A stretch of DNA of 64,000 nucleotides from Bacteroidota bacterium (GCA_023422565.1 JAFAGR010000070.1:60733-124732), one strand, 5' to 3'; positions 44,763 through 54,343 are shown, counted from the stretch's first letter. Notes: generated from the sequence alone by a model not told the origin. Made by a program: numbers and translations.

Positions 44763-45170
44763 TGAGGGGGTGCAGGCTACATGATTAAGGGAAAAGGCTA
44801 CATAGTGCTGGGCGCAGAAAAAAGGCAGGGGTACACTACGATGCACCATAATAGCCACATAAGGCTTTGACAACCGGATTTGACAGCAAAACCCGGGTTC
44901 CAAATAACTCCCGAAACGATTCAAAAAAGCAGGTTTTTCCTGTTTTTATTACCCAAAAGAGGAATTAATCAAAGAAAAAAGACAGGAAATTGGCATGGAA
45001 ATTTGCGACAGTTAGAACGGAATTGGTTGAAAACACAGAGCTATGGGGTTGTTATGGAGCATCGGGAACTATCCACAAACGAAGGTTGGGTTAAAGAAAT
45101 GCAGATGAGAAGATCAGATTTGCATTTATTGATTTGATATTTCCACCGTTCGGAAATCACGAGAGGTATG

Positions 45171-45203
45171 AAAAAAGCCCGGAAAATTCCGGGCATTTTT
45201 TTA
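45171..45203. terminator. Bidirectional intrinsic terminator
   Basis: A perfect 8-bp stem (GCCCGGAA/TTCCGGGC) with an AA loop is flanked by A6 on the left and T7 on the right, so it can stop transcription from both strands. It serves the acyl-CoA dehydrogenase gene (minus, stop at 45302) and possibly the spoT transcript. Confidence 0.9.
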
Positions 45204-45274
45204 TACTATTAGAAAATCTGTTAAGCAATCGAAAGGTTCCACTACTTGCTAATGAGTACCAATACATCAGGGAC

Positions 45275-45295
45275 AGACGCAATGCGATTGCGTTT
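45275..45295. repeat. Imperfect copy of the GACGCAAT palindrome
   Basis: AGACGCAAT, a 3-nt gap, then ATTGCGTTT: a second member of the inverted repeat seen at 10636-10661. It is 7 nt from the 3' end of the acyl-CoA dehydrogenase gene. Confidence 0.6.
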
Positions 45296-45301
45296 CTCCA
45301 A

Positions 45302-46441
45302 CTATTTCAGCACCTCCCTGCTGATCACCAGCTTCTGTATCTCGCTCGTTCCCTCACCTATTGTACAAAGCTTGCTGTCGCGATAGAATTTTTCAACAGG
45401 AAAATCTTTTGTGTATCCATAACCGCCAAAGATCTGAACTGCATCCGTGCTCACTTCCACAGAAATCTCGCTGGCATAATATTTCGCCATGGCAGATTCC
45501 TTTGTCATAGGAAGGCCTTTCATTTTAAGATCGCAGGCCTGGTTAATGAGCATTTCTGCAGCCTCAATTTTCGTGGCCATATCGGCAAGCTTAAACGCAA
45601 TGCCCTGAAAGTTTGCAATCGGCTGATCGAACTGATGTCTTTCTTTAGCGTATTGAACAGAGGCCTCGTAGGCGCCTTTTGCAATACCTAAACTTAAAGC
45701 TGCAATGGAAATTCTTCCCCCATCAAGCACCTTCATAGATTGTTTAAACCCTTCTCCCACTACACCAAGGCGCTGTGAATCAGGAATAACACAGTTATCA
45801 AAGATCATCTCTGCAGTTTCGCTTGCGCGCATCCCGAGTTTATTTTCTTTTTTACCGGCATTGAAACCGGGAGTATTACGGTCAACTATAAACGCAGTTG
45901 AATTATTTTTTGCGCGCGGTTCGCCGGTTCGGCAGATCACCACCGCCACATCGCCACTCTTCCCGTGTGTGATCCAGCTTTTCGTTCCGTTGATCACCCA
46001 GTTATCACCGTCCTTAACCGCTGTGGTTTTCATATTGCCCGCGTCGCTGCCGGTATTGGGTTCAGTTAATCCCCATGCACCGATGAATTCCGCCGTTGCA
46101 AGCTTAGGAAGATATTTCATCTTCTGATCTTCATTTCCAAAAGCAAGGATATGCCCTGTGCAAAGAGAATTATGTGCGGCAAGTGATAATCCGATAGATC
46201 CGCAAACTTTGGCCACTTCCTGTATCACCGCGCTGTATTCAAAATAACCGAGACCGGTGCCGCCGTATTGCTCAGGAACAAGAACGCCCATCATTCCAAG
46301 TTTACCGAGTTCTTTAAAAATATGAACCGGGAATTCCTGGCTTTCATCCCATTCCATCAGGTTGGGCTTAATGTGTTTCTGTGCAAATTCGCGTGCAGAC
46401 TGTGCAACCTGGCTTGTTATCTCTGATTGTTGAAAATTCAT
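45302..46441 (-). CDS. Acyl-CoA dehydrogenase
   Basis: A 379-residue FAD enzyme of fatty-acid or branched-chain acyl-CoA oxidation. Motifs: the WGLTEPNTGSDAG and GTKSWITHG flavin-binding segments, RMFDN-like EMIFDNCVIP, and the C-terminal QIFGGYGYTKD with the catalytic Glu in IGEGTSEIQ. Length is typical for short-chain types. No electron-transfer flavoprotein gene is nearby. Confidence 0.93.
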   Translation of the reverse strand: MNFQQSEITSQVAQSAREFAQKHIKPNLMEWDESQEFPVHIFKELGKLGMMGVLVPEQYGGTGLGYFEYSAVIQEVAKVCGSIGLSLAAHNSLCTGHILAFGNEDQKMKYLPKLATAEFIGAWGLTEPNTGSDAGNMKTTAVKDGDNWVINGTKSWITHGKSGDVAVVICRTGEPRAKNNSTAFIVDRNTPGFNAGKKENKLGMRASETAEMIFDNCVIPDSQRLGVVGEGFKQSMKVLDGGRISIAALSLGIAKGAYEASVQYAKERHQFDQPIANFQGIAFKLADMATKIEAAEMLINQACDLKMKGLPMTKESAMAKYYASEISVEVSTDAVQIFGGYGYTKDFPVEKFYRDSKLCTIGEGTSEIQKLVISREVLK

Positions 46442-46786
46442 GCGGCTAATTTAGGGGCGCAATTTACGGAAATGAAGGCGAATGGATGCGGGATTTGAGA
46501 TATGTGGAGATGTGCCGATTTGCAGATGTGCGGGTAGATGCAATGAGTTGTGAGTAATGAGTTGTTAATGCGAGGGCTTCCGGAGAAGTTCTGCTAAACC
46601 TCCTTGTGAGCAACAATAAATAACCATCTGCATTCGAAGTGCGGAAATGTCTATGAAAAAAGTGTGAAGATTTTTAGATGTATAATATTTTGGGTACAGG
46701 GTTCAGCTGTACGCCAGGTGTATTGCCATGTAAGCGAAAAGCAATGAACTACCGAAAACTGAAAACTAATGGCTATAGACTATCGA
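46442..46786. other. 345-nt intergenic region with repeats
   Basis: It contains the 8-nt periodic tract (46490-46570), an inverted CCTGNAC-type short tract (46692-46707) and an A-rich tract of ACTGAAAACT-like units (46746-46797). No gene or RNA is recognised. Confidence 0.55.
46490..46570. repeat. 8-nt periodic repeat tract
   Basis: Units such as GATTTGAG, GATGTGCC, GATTTGCA, GATGTGCG run in tandem upstream of the acyl-CoA dehydrogenase gene. Same family as at 18640, 32041 and 55741. Confidence 0.65.
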
Positions 46787-47674
46787 CTAAAAACTAACAT
46801 ACTGTTTCATCTTCCCGAGCGCTTCCCGGTCAAACCCCTGGATCTTTTCAAGATCATCAACACTTTCAAACTTCCCGTGCTGTGTGCGATACGCAATAAT
46901 TAAGGACGCGATTTTATAACGGATATAGGGGTGCGATTGAAGTTCTTCTTTTGTTGCGATGTTGATGTTGATCTTTTTAATTTCAAAAGACGCCATCTTC
47001 AGGCTGCCCTTAATTTTCTGAAAAGTACTGTCGGGCAGCCCGTAGGTTTCCGCAACCTGCTCTATGGCATAAAACCCACCAAGTTTTTCGCGGAAAGCAA
47101 TTATTCTTTTTGCGAGTGTGGGGCCGATACCCGGAAGCGATTCAAAGGCGGCACTGTCGCCATAATTAATATCTACAGTCCTTTGCTGATAACTGAATTC
47201 CTTTTTCTCATACGGTTTGTATTTGCTCTTTTGCGTAGCTGCAATTTGAACATAAGGCACTAATTTTTCGGCCAGTTCAGGTTTAAGTCCGTAGATTTTC
47301 TTTATGTCTTCAGGTTTATAAAAGTTCCCTCCTTTTAAAACATATTTTCTTACGCTTGCCGCAGCCTTTGGAGGAAGGCCGAGTTTTATCCAGCCGGCTT
47401 CGTCAAGCGTGTTGGGATCAAAATGAAAAAGCATTGATGGAGTTGCGGTTGTATTTGTTTCTTCCTTTGAAAATCCCTGGTAATATTTAGGTGTATCGGC
47501 AAGCACTTTCAATCTCGCCCATTCCAAAGAATCATCATGCGCGAGATCTTTTGGTGGAATTGTTTCAAGAAAGTTTGGGATCGCCTTTGCAACTATTGAG
47601 ATGAAGATCAATGTAAGGATGCCATTGCGTTCGCGAAGGGAAAAATGAAAGAGATGTTGGCTGTTGTTTCGCAT
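46787..47674 (-). CDS. Helix-hairpin-helix (ComEA-like) protein
   Basis: A 295-residue protein with one N-terminal hydrophobic helix (ILTLIFISIVAKAIP) and three helix-hairpin-helix domains: about 115-160 (LPPKAAASVRKYV), 190-235 (ESLPGIGPTLAKRIIAF) and 240-290 (ININIATKEELQSHP, DLEKIQGF). The layout is that of ComEA-like DNA-binding proteins, common in Bacteroidota; DNA uptake is only a guess. The ATG at 47674 starts right before the RERNGI segment; 47701 is an alternative. It follows the PhnP-like gene. Confidence 0.83.
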   Translation of the reverse strand: MRNNSQHLFHFSLRERNGILTLIFISIVAKAIPNFLETIPPKDLAHDDSLEWARLKVLADTPKYYQGFSKEETNTTATPSMLFHFDPNTLDEAGWIKLGLPPKAAASVRKYVLKGGNFYKPEDIKKIYGLKPELAEKLVPYVQIAATQKSKYKPYEKKEFSYQQRTVDINYGDSAAFESLPGIGPTLAKRIIAFREKLGGFYAIEQVAETYGLPDSTFQKIKGSLKMASFEIKKININIATKEELQSHPYIRYKIASLIIAYRTQHGKFESVDDLEKIQGFDREALGKMKQYVSF

Positions 47675-47715
47675 ACCGAAAACTAACAGCTCCTCAGACA
47701 TTCCGCAATAACCTC

Positions 47716-48495
47716 TCAGGGGAAATTAAGGGTTAGGCCATCGTATGCGATCGAGCGGCCTTCAGGCAAGGAGGGTTCAACAACCGCGTGCAAGCCAAGC
47801 TGGTGGCTGATATGAGTGAAATAACATTGACTGATGCTTAATTCATCAGCCAGAGCAAGCGCTTCCTCCACATTAAAATGTGAAATATGTTTATTAAAAC
47901 GTAGCGCGTTCAGTACCAATGTTTGTGAGCCTGAAATTTTCTTCTTCTCTTCCTCATCGATCCTGTTTGCATCAGTGATGTAAGTAAAATTGCCAAAACG
48001 AAAGCCCATCACCGGCATTTTCAAATGCCAGACGCGTATAGGCGTTACCGGTATATCGCCCACCATAAAGGGTGTTTCGTCCATGTAAACCAGCTCCACA
48101 TCAGGCACACCGGGATATTTTTTATCGGCAAAAACATACGAGAATTCCTTACGGAGCGCATCCTGGTCGGCCGGTGTTGCATAAACCTTCATGGCTTGCT
48201 GCTGGAAATAGCAGAACGCCTTCACATCATCTAATCCGGCGATATGGTCTTTGTGATGATGAGTGATAAGAACCGCATCAAGCTTCTGCACTTTTTCACG
48301 CAACATCTGCGTGCGAAAATCGGGCGTGGTATCCACAACAATGGTGGTTGTGGCGCTTTGTACAAGAATGCTGCTGCGGAGTCGATTATCTTTAGTGTCG
48401 GTTGAAGTGCATACTTCGCAATTGCACGCGATCATGGGTATGCCGCTGCTGGTGCCGGTTCCAAGAAAGGTGATCTTAAGCGGCGGGCAGTGCAT
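47716..48495 (-). CDS. PhnP-like MBL-fold phosphodiesterase
   Basis: A 259-residue protein of the beta-lactamase-fold phosphodiesterase type. LGTGTSSGIPMIACNCEVC with its Cys pair, DTTPDFR, and the metal site THHHKDHIAGLDD match the PhnP/RNase Z-like group. PhnP hydrolyses cyclic ribose phosphates, but stand-alone homologues such as this have no phn genes nearby and unknown substrates. It lies 3 nt after the small conserved gene, so one operon is likely. Confidence 0.85.
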   Translation of the reverse strand: MHCPPLKITFLGTGTSSGIPMIACNCEVCTSTDTKDNRLRSSILVQSATTTIVVDTTPDFRTQMLREKVQKLDAVLITHHHKDHIAGLDDVKAFCYFQQQAMKVYATPADQDALRKEFSYVFADKKYPGVPDVELVYMDETPFMVGDIPVTPIRVWHLKMPVMGFRFGNFTYITDANRIDEEEKKKISGSQTLVLNALRFNKHISHFNVEEALALADELSISQCYFTHISHQLGLHAVVEPSLPEGRSIAYDGLTLNFP

Positions 48496-48498
48496 CGG

Positions 48499-48768
48499 CT
48501 ACTTGTTTACGCCGGCATGCATGATCTCTTCATACAGTTTCTGGCTTTCATGCGTGAGAGAATCGAAATGTATATCGAGCTGCGGCATAAGGTCTATAAG
48601 CGTGTTTATCCGCCCTTCCAGTTGAAAAAACTTATTCAGCACCACTACCTTTTTCTCCTGCAAAATGCAGTAGCCGCTTTGAAATGTGCCGCGCTCATAC
48701 CTGATAATGTAGCCGGACTCCTCAATGATCCTTTCAATTTTATCCAATACCGACTGAGTGATTTTCAT
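48499..48768 (-). CDS. Small conserved hypothetical protein
   Basis: An 89-residue soluble protein I do not recognise by function. It has a compact alpha/beta look: helix KITQSVLDKIERIIEE, strands GYIIRYERG, GYCILQEKKVVVLNKF, and a helix around LEGRINTLIDLM. It is tightly coupled (3 nt) to the PhnP-like hydrolase, so it probably belongs to the same operon. Codon usage is like its neighbours. Confidence 0.75.
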   Translation of the reverse strand: MKITQSVLDKIERIIEESGYIIRYERGTFQSGYCILQEKKVVVLNKFFQLEGRINTLIDLMPQLDIHFDSLTHESQKLYEEIMHAGVNK

Positions 48769-48924
48769 ACTTTCCTCCTTTATTCAACCTGCAACTTGTT
48801 GTTATTCCTTTATTATTCAAAAATGTTTTCTCCACAAAGTGTGAAGTACTTTACAACTGACGATTTACCTGCCCGACTGCGTCATTCAGGCGGGCGATTT
48901 AGAATTTATTCGACTGGAATCTGG

Positions 48925-50481
48925 TCATTTATTACTCATTCTGATCACCGGGATGATCATTTCCTCCAGGCTTATACCGCCATGCTGAAAAGTGTTTCTG
49001 TAATAATTTACAAAATGGTTGTAATTATTGGGATAACACAGAAATATATCGCCCTTGGCAAAAATGTAACTGGAATTCACATTCGGTACAGGCAGCCCGG
49101 CCTCCTTCGGGTCGCGAAAGGCGAGAACATCCTTCGCTTCATAGTTCAGATTTCGGCCATGTTTGTAACGAAGGTTTGTGGTCGTTTGCTTATCCCCAAT
49201 AACTTTTGCCGGTGTTTTTACACGGGTGCTTCCATGATCTGTTGCCACAATTAATGTGAGATTTTTATCCGCGATCTTTTTCAAACCCTGGTGCAGCGGA
49301 CTATGTTCAAACCAACTGTGCGTGATGCTGCGGTAACTGGTTTCATCCCCGGCAAGTTCTTTCAACACTTCCATTTCGGTTCGCGCGTGCGAAAGCATAT
49401 CTACAAAATTATAAACGATCACATTGAAATCATTCTGCAGCAGGTTATGCATGTTGTCTACCAGCTTCTGCCCGTCATTGTTATTCGTGATCTTGGTAAA
49501 AGAGAATTTTACATCCTGCTTACCTAATCGTTTTAACTGAGCCCGAAGCAACTCTTCTTCATGCAAATTCTTTCCGCCCTCCTCATCATCATTCTTCCAT
49601 TGCTGCGGAAACTGTTTTTCGATCTCTATTGGAAGAAGCCCTGCGAAAAGCGCATTCCGTGCATATTGCGTGGCAGTAGGAAGTATGGAATAAAACGTTT
49701 CTTCTTCATGAATGCGAAAGCTCTCTGCAAAAATGGGTTGTATCGTTTTCCATTGGTCGAAACGAAGATTATCGATCAAAACAAAGAAAAGCGGCTTGCC
49801 CTTTTCGAGATGCGGCAACACTTTATACTTCAACAAAGAATTGCTCATGATCGGGCCATCCGTGCTTTTCGGCGCCACCCATGAAGCGTAATTTTTTGAA
49901 ATGAATTTAAAGAACTCCGTGTTCGCTTCCTGCTTCTGTGTTTCAAAAACCTCCTGCATTTCCGGACTGTCGCTCTTCTTCATTTCAAGTTCCCAAAACA
50001 CAAGCTTTTTGTAGATGTCCATCCACTCATTGTAATCGGGATTATTATTCAGCGCCATAAAAAGCGAACGAAATTCCTGCTGATAAGCTGCCGTGGTTTT
50101 TTCTGCAACCAAGCTTTTTTTATCGATCAGTTTTTTCAAACTAAGCCACACCTGGTTAGGGTTTACAGGCTTTATAAGGTAATCGCTTATCTGGCTGCCA
50201 ATCGCCTCATTCATAATATTCTCCGCCTCATTTTTCGTGATCAGCACCACCGGTACATTACTTCTTGCTTCCTTTATTTGCTGTAGCGCCTGGAGACCGG
50301 TGATCCCGGGCATTGACTCGTCAAGTAAAACAACATCTACAAAATTATCCTTCACAAATTCAACCGCATCAAAACCATTTGTACGCGTTTCAACCTCGTA
50401 TCCCTTATTCTCAAGAAACATGATCTGAGATCCGAGGCTTTCTATTTCATCATCTACCCATAAAATTTTTCCTGCGTTCAT
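48925..50481 (-). CDS. porX: T9SS regulator PorX (response regulator and PglZ phosphatase-like)
   Basis: A 518-residue two-domain regulator. Residues 1-125 are a receiver domain with DD at 10-11, phospho-acceptor Asp54 (VVLLDESMPG), and Lys in LIKPVNP. The C-terminal PglZ domain is of the alkaline phosphatase superfamily, with VLIDNLRFDQW, the nucleophile region PTATQYARNA, and VATDHGS. PorX, with kinase PorY, controls T9SS genes and has nucleotide-hydrolysing activity in P. gingivalis. The ATG at 50481 gives the standard N-terminus; a longer frame starts at 50556. porY is not in the window. Confidence 0.93.
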   Translation of the reverse strand: MNAGKILWVDDEIESLGSQIMFLENKGYEVETRTNGFDAVEFVKDNFVDVVLLDESMPGITGLQALQQIKEARSNVPVVLITKNEAENIMNEAIGSQISDYLIKPVNPNQVWLSLKKLIDKKSLVAEKTTAAYQQEFRSLFMALNNNPDYNEWMDIYKKLVFWELEMKKSDSPEMQEVFETQKQEANTEFFKFISKNYASWVAPKSTDGPIMSNSLLKYKVLPHLEKGKPLFFVLIDNLRFDQWKTIQPIFAESFRIHEEETFYSILPTATQYARNALFAGLLPIEIEKQFPQQWKNDDEEGGKNLHEEELLRAQLKRLGKQDVKFSFTKITNNNDGQKLVDNMHNLLQNDFNVIVYNFVDMLSHARTEMEVLKELAGDETSYRSITHSWFEHSPLHQGLKKIADKNLTLIVATDHGSTRVKTPAKVIGDKQTTTNLRYKHGRNLNYEAKDVLAFRDPKEAGLPVPNVNSSYIFAKGDIFLCYPNNYNHFVNYYRNTFQHGGISLEEMIIPVIRMSNK

Positions 50482-50576
50482 ATCTGTGCTTTTAATAATT
50501 AAAATTTGCTGATGCGTGTTCAGTAAATTTACAGGAAGCTGTTTAAGCAAGTTCATTTTTTTGTGATGTGGAGCAT

Positions 50577-50584
50577 TAGCTTTG
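50577..50584 (+). promoter_or_regulatory. Candidate -7 element for the HD hydrolase gene
   Basis: TAGCTTTG is a full match to TAnnTTTG, 37 nt before the ATG at 50622, in the divergent gap with porX. Likely start of the lpx transcript. Confidence 0.35.
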
Positions 50585-50621
50585 CGGCTTTTGTAAAACC
50601 TTTAACATAAACCAGGCCTGT

Positions 50622-51797
50622 ATGCGTTTTCATAAGATCATTAATGATCCGGTATATGGATTTATAACCATAGATGATGAACTAATCAACGACATTATCG
50701 CTCATCCATTCTACCAGCGGCTGAGAAGAATTCACCAGATGGCGATGGCACACTTGGTATATCCCGGCGCGGTACATACGAGGCTGCATCATTCTCTCGG
50801 CGCATATCACCTGATGCGTTGCGCATTATCGGAGCTCATCGGAAAAGGTGTTGAAATAACTACAGAAGAACAGCAGGCGGCAAAGATCGCGATACTGTTA
50901 CACGACATTGGCCACGGGCCTTTTTCGCATGCGTTGGAGCACGTAATGGCTGAAGGAATGGATCATGAACAGATATCCGTTGTGTTGATGGAAGAACTGA
51001 ACAAACATTTCAAAGGAAGGTTGCAGATGGCGATCGATATTTTTAAAAATGTTTACCCGAAAAAATTTCTTTATCAATTAGTAAGCGGCCAACTTGATGT
51101 GGACCGAATGGATTATTTAACACGCGACAGTTTTTTTACCGGCGTGAATGAAGGCGCGATCGGCTACGACCGGATTCTAAAAATGCTTACTGTTCACAAC
51201 GGCGAGTTAATGGTGGAAGAAAAAGGGATCTATTCGATAGAAAAATTTCTGGTAGCCCGAAGATTAATGTACTGGCAGGTTTATCTTCACAAAACCGTGT
51301 TAAGTGCTGAACAGATGCTGCAGCGAATTGTAAAGCGTGCGCGTCTCTTAAAAGCAGAATGCGATGAACCGCTTCACAGTTTCATCAACAACAGCGAAAA
51401 GAGCATCAGCAAATTTTGCAACATGGATGATTTCGATGTGATGATCGCGATAAAAAAGTGGCGGAACCATTCTGATAAAGTGCTTGCGATTTTATGTGAG
51501 GGCATTATCGACAGAAAATTGTTGAAGGTGAAATATTTTGGAGAGCCGGTGAAAGAAGAGCTTGTGGCAGAAAGGAAAAAGCTTGTTCAAAACAAATATG
51601 GTTTAAGTGATGAAGAAGTAAACTGGCTTGTGTTTACAGGCGAAGCAACCAGTAAAACTTATGACTTCGAAGGTGAGCAGATCCACATTTTGTTTAAAGA
51701 CGGATCGGTGAAATTTATTTCGGAGGTAGACAATCCGCTGATAAATGAAAACCTTCAAAACAAGATTAAAAAATATTACATTTGTTCGCTTAATTAA
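50622..51797 (+). CDS. HD-domain phosphohydrolase, dNTPase-like
   Basis: A 391-residue protein of the HD superfamily. The metal site is seen as RLHHSLGAYHLM, LLHDIGHGPFSHALEH and VDRMDYLTRD, the layout of SAMHD1/dGTPase-like enzymes. Substrate is not known for the bacterial group. It is divergent from porX, an arrangement I recall as common in the phylum, and is the first gene of a run into lpxD, 27 nt downstream. Confidence 0.87.
   Translation: MRFHKIINDPVYGFITIDDELINDIIAHPFYQRLRRIHQMAMAHLVYPGAVHTRLHHSLGAYHLMRCALSELIGKGVEITTEEQQAAKIAILLHDIGHGPFSHALEHVMAEGMDHEQISVVLMEELNKHFKGRLQMAIDIFKNVYPKKFLYQLVSGQLDVDRMDYLTRDSFFTGVNEGAIGYDRILKMLTVHNGELMVEEKGIYSIEKFLVARRLMYWQVYLHKTVLSAEQMLQRIVKRARLLKAECDEPLHSFINNSEKSISKFCNMDDFDVMIAIKKWRNHSDKVLAILCEGIIDRKLLKVKYFGEPVKEELVAERKKLVQNKYGLSDEEVNWLVFTGEATSKTYDFEGEQIHILFKDGSVKFISEVDNPLINENLQNKIKKYYICSLN
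51777..51784 (+). promoter_or_regulatory. Candidate internal -7 element for lpxD
   Basis: TACATTTG (TAnnTTTG) lies inside the 3' end of the HD gene, 40 nt before the lpxD ATG. It could give lpx genes a promoter of their own. Confidence 0.25.
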
Positions 51798-51824
51798 GTA
51801 ATTAAATAGTAGTTTTTCCAAAAA

Positions 51825-52871
51825 ATGCAGTTTACAGCAGGTCAGATAGCAGCCCTCATCAAAGGGAAAGTGGAAGGTGAGGCAGGGGTAACTGTATCAT
51901 CATTTGGCAAAATTGAGGAAGCAGGTGAAGGCCAGCTTGCCTTTCTTGCAAATCCTAAATACGAGGATTATCTCTACACTACAAAGGCGTCCATAATCAT
52001 ACTCAACGAAACGCTTCAACTGGAGCAGCCTTTAAAGGCCACATTGATCCGGGTAAAAGACCCTTATAGTGCTTTTGCCACTTTGCTGGACCAATATCAA
52101 CAAATGAAAACGCAGGCATTGTCTGGCGTGCAGGAACCAAGCTACATACATGCCACTGCTAAAATGGGGAACAATGTTTTCATTGGCGCATTTGTTTACT
52201 TAGGCGAAAACGTGATTTTGGGCGATGGCGTTAAAATATTCCCGAACAGTTATCTTGGCCCTAACGTGGTGGTTGGTGAAAATTCCATCATCCATCCGGG
52301 AGTAAAAATTTATCACGATTGCAATGTGGGGAAGAATGTTAAGATCCACGCCGGTGCTGTAATTGGCTCGGATGGTTTTGGCTTTGCGCCGCAGGCAGAC
52401 GGTTCCTTCTTCAAGGTTCCGCAAATTGGCAATGTAGTTATTGAAGACAATGTGGAGATCGGCGCCAATGCTACAATAGACCGGGCTACAATGGGCTCCA
52501 CAATAATAAAATCAGGCGTTAAAATTGACAACCTTGTTCAGGTAGCTCACAATGTGGAAGTAGGCCACAATACTGTTATTGCGGCCCAGGCCGGGGTGAG
52601 TGGCAGTACCAAAATTGGAAAGAACGTAATGATCGGAGGCCAGGCGGGGATAGTGGGCCATATACAGATCGCGGACGGAACCAAGATCAATGCACAAAGC
52701 GGCGTAAGTAAGTCGATAAAATCACCCAATACTGCAGTGACCGGTTCGCCTGCTTTTGAATATACCAGCGCGCTGCGCAGCCAGGCGGTAAACAGGAATC
52801 TTCCTGAGCTTGAAAAAAGGCTTTCGGAACTTGAGCATATCATCAAATCCCTTCGCCAGAGTACCGAATAG
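51825..52871 (+). CDS. lpxD: UDP-3-O-(3-hydroxyacyl)glucosamine N-acyltransferase
   Basis: A 348-residue enzyme, third step of lipid A synthesis. The N-terminal uridine-binding domain (about 1-100, FLANPKYEDYL) is followed by a left-handed beta-helix of hexapeptide repeats (about 105-320, for example VFIGAFVYLGENVILGD), with the catalytic His in VAHNVEVG, then a C-terminal helix. It leads the lpxD-lpxC/fabZ-lpxA cluster. Confidence 0.95.
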   Translation: MQFTAGQIAALIKGKVEGEAGVTVSSFGKIEEAGEGQLAFLANPKYEDYLYTTKASIIILNETLQLEQPLKATLIRVKDPYSAFATLLDQYQQMKTQALSGVQEPSYIHATAKMGNNVFIGAFVYLGENVILGDGVKIFPNSYLGPNVVVGENSIIHPGVKIYHDCNVGKNVKIHAGAVIGSDGFGFAPQADGSFFKVPQIGNVVIEDNVEIGANATIDRATMGSTIIKSGVKIDNLVQVAHNVEVGHNTVIAAQAGVSGSTKIGKNVMIGGQAGIVGHIQIADGTKINAQSGVSKSIKSPNTAVTGSPAFEYTSALRSQAVNRNLPELEKRLSELEHIIKSLRQSTE

Positions 52872-52908
52872 GCATCTTATCTTATCCCCTGTAATACAAT
52901 ACTTTTCC

Positions 52909-52916
52909 TATTTTTG
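52909..52916 (+). promoter_or_regulatory. Candidate -7 element for lpxC-fabZ
   Basis: TATTTTTG ends 5 nt before the ATG at 52922. A full match to TAnnTTTG, with no clear -33 box. Confidence 0.3.
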
Positions 52917-52921
52917 CCGCT

Positions 52922-54340
52922 ATGGAATTTATCGGCGGAAACGAAGTGGAATATCAGCATACTCTCAAGTCGGAGATCAACATTTCCGGCGCCGGCATTC
53001 ATACCGGGCAATCGGTTTCAATGAATCTCAAGCCGGCCAACCCCAATCACGGCATTTATTTCCAGCGCATCGACCTTCCTGAAAAGCCATTGATTAAGGC
53101 TGACGTTGATAATGTTATTGAAACGAACCGCAGCACCACCATCGGCATAAAAGACGCGAAGGTGGGTACAATTGAACATTTGATGGCTGCATTGGTGGGG
53201 ATGGGCGTAGACAATGTATTGATAGAGATAAACGGTGAGGAAGTTCCCATTTTGGATGGCAGTTCGCAGCCCTTTGTGGATGCCATCCGCAAAGCAGGGC
53301 TGCAGCAACAGGAGGAACTGAAAATCTATTATCCCATTCAGGAGAATATTGTTTTTGTGGATGAGGAGAAGCATGTGGAAATGGTGGCGCTGCCATTCAA
53401 TGGTTATCGCATCAACACACTCATCGATTTCAATTCGCCGGTGTTGGGAACCCAGCATGCCGGCCTCAATAAATTAACTGATTTCGGCGAGAACATTGCC
53501 TCCAGCCGCACATTCTGCTTTTTTCATGAACTGGAATTATTGCTTGAACATAACCTGATAAAAGGCGGCGACATCAACAATGCGATTGTTGTGGTAGACA
53601 AACCGGTAACCGATGACCAGGTTAACCGCATTTCAAAAGTGTTTCATAAAACCGATGTGCAGGTAAGCGAGGAAGGGATCTTAAACAATTTGGAGCTTCG
53701 TTACCCGAATGAACCTGCGAGGCATAAACTCCTTGATGTTGTGGGCGATCTTGCTTTAGTGGGAATGCCGTTCCGCGGCCACATCATCGCCAACCGTCCC
53801 GGGCATTCATCAAATGTGAAGTTTGCCAAAAAGATAAAGGACCATATTAAGAAGGTGAAGGCTACAATGGACATACCCCGGTATGACCCTACTCAGCCGC
53901 CGCTGCTGGATATTCATGCCATCGAAAAAACACTGCCTCACCGTTTTCCTTTTTTGCTTGTTGATAAGGTGATGGAGCTTACCGACAAATACGTGATCGC
54001 CATAAAAAACGTCACTTATAACGAACCCTTTTTCCAGGGGCATTTTCCCGGCAATTGCGTAATGCCCGGCGTATTGCAGATAGAGGCTTTGGCGCAGGCC
54101 GGAGGATTCCTCGCCATACCGCGCGATACCGAAGATCAGTACGACACTTACTTTCTTAAAATAGAAAGCTGTAAATTCAAACAAAAAGTAGTACCCGGCG
54201 ATACGCTTATCCTTAAAATGGAATTGTTGCAACCCATCAGGAGAGGAATTTGTGAAATGAAAGGAACTATTTTTATTGGAGAGAAATTGGTAACCGAAGC
54301 CGTTTTGGTTGCACAAATTGTAAAAAGACCCAAAGAATAA
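52922..54340 (+). CDS. lpxC-fabZ: Bifunctional LpxC deacetylase / FabZ dehydratase
   Basis: A 472-residue fusion. Residues 1-310 are LpxC, the zinc deacetylase that commits to lipid A, with VGTIEHLMAAL, SRTFCF and the HKLLDVVGD zinc site. Residues about 325-472 are FabZ, 3-hydroxyacyl-ACP dehydratase, with HRFPFLLVDKV and the FFQGHFPGNCVMPGV signature. The fusion is typical of Bacteroidota and links hydroxyacyl supply with lipid A. lpxA follows after 3 nt. Confidence 0.96.
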   Translation: MEFIGGNEVEYQHTLKSEINISGAGIHTGQSVSMNLKPANPNHGIYFQRIDLPEKPLIKADVDNVIETNRSTTIGIKDAKVGTIEHLMAALVGMGVDNVLIEINGEEVPILDGSSQPFVDAIRKAGLQQQEELKIYYPIQENIVFVDEEKHVEMVALPFNGYRINTLIDFNSPVLGTQHAGLNKLTDFGENIASSRTFCFFHELELLLEHNLIKGGDINNAIVVVDKPVTDDQVNRISKVFHKTDVQVSEEGILNNLELRYPNEPARHKLLDVVGDLALVGMPFRGHIIANRPGHSSNVKFAKKIKDHIKKVKATMDIPRYDPTQPPLLDIHAIEKTLPHRFPFLLVDKVMELTDKYVIAIKNVTYNEPFFQGHFPGNCVMPGVLQIEALAQAGGFLAIPRDTEDQYDTYFLKIESCKFKQKVVPGDTLILKMELLQPIRRGICEMKGTIFIGEKLVTEAVLVAQIVKRPKE

Positions 54341-54343
54341 GCA

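Larger units (their letters stand above)
44763..45301. other. 539-nt intergenic region
   Basis: Apart from a bidirectional terminator (45171-45203) and an imperfect palindrome (45275-45295), I recognise no gene. A plus-strand open frame at 44880-45137 has no initiation signal, and its codons look random. Confidence 0.5.

Noticed and set aside
44880..45137. Open frame of 85 codons between the spoT-linked gene and the terminator
   Set aside because: No start signal, composition unlike proteins, and nothing recognisable in it; likely chance.
46692..46707. Part of a ribosomal leader or riboswitch
   Set aside because: It matches the 7-nt repeat family and shows no conserved aptamer pattern.
48857..48900. 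Hairpin upstream of the small conserved gene as a terminator for porX
   Set aside because: Only about five GC pairs with mismatches and no T-run on either strand.
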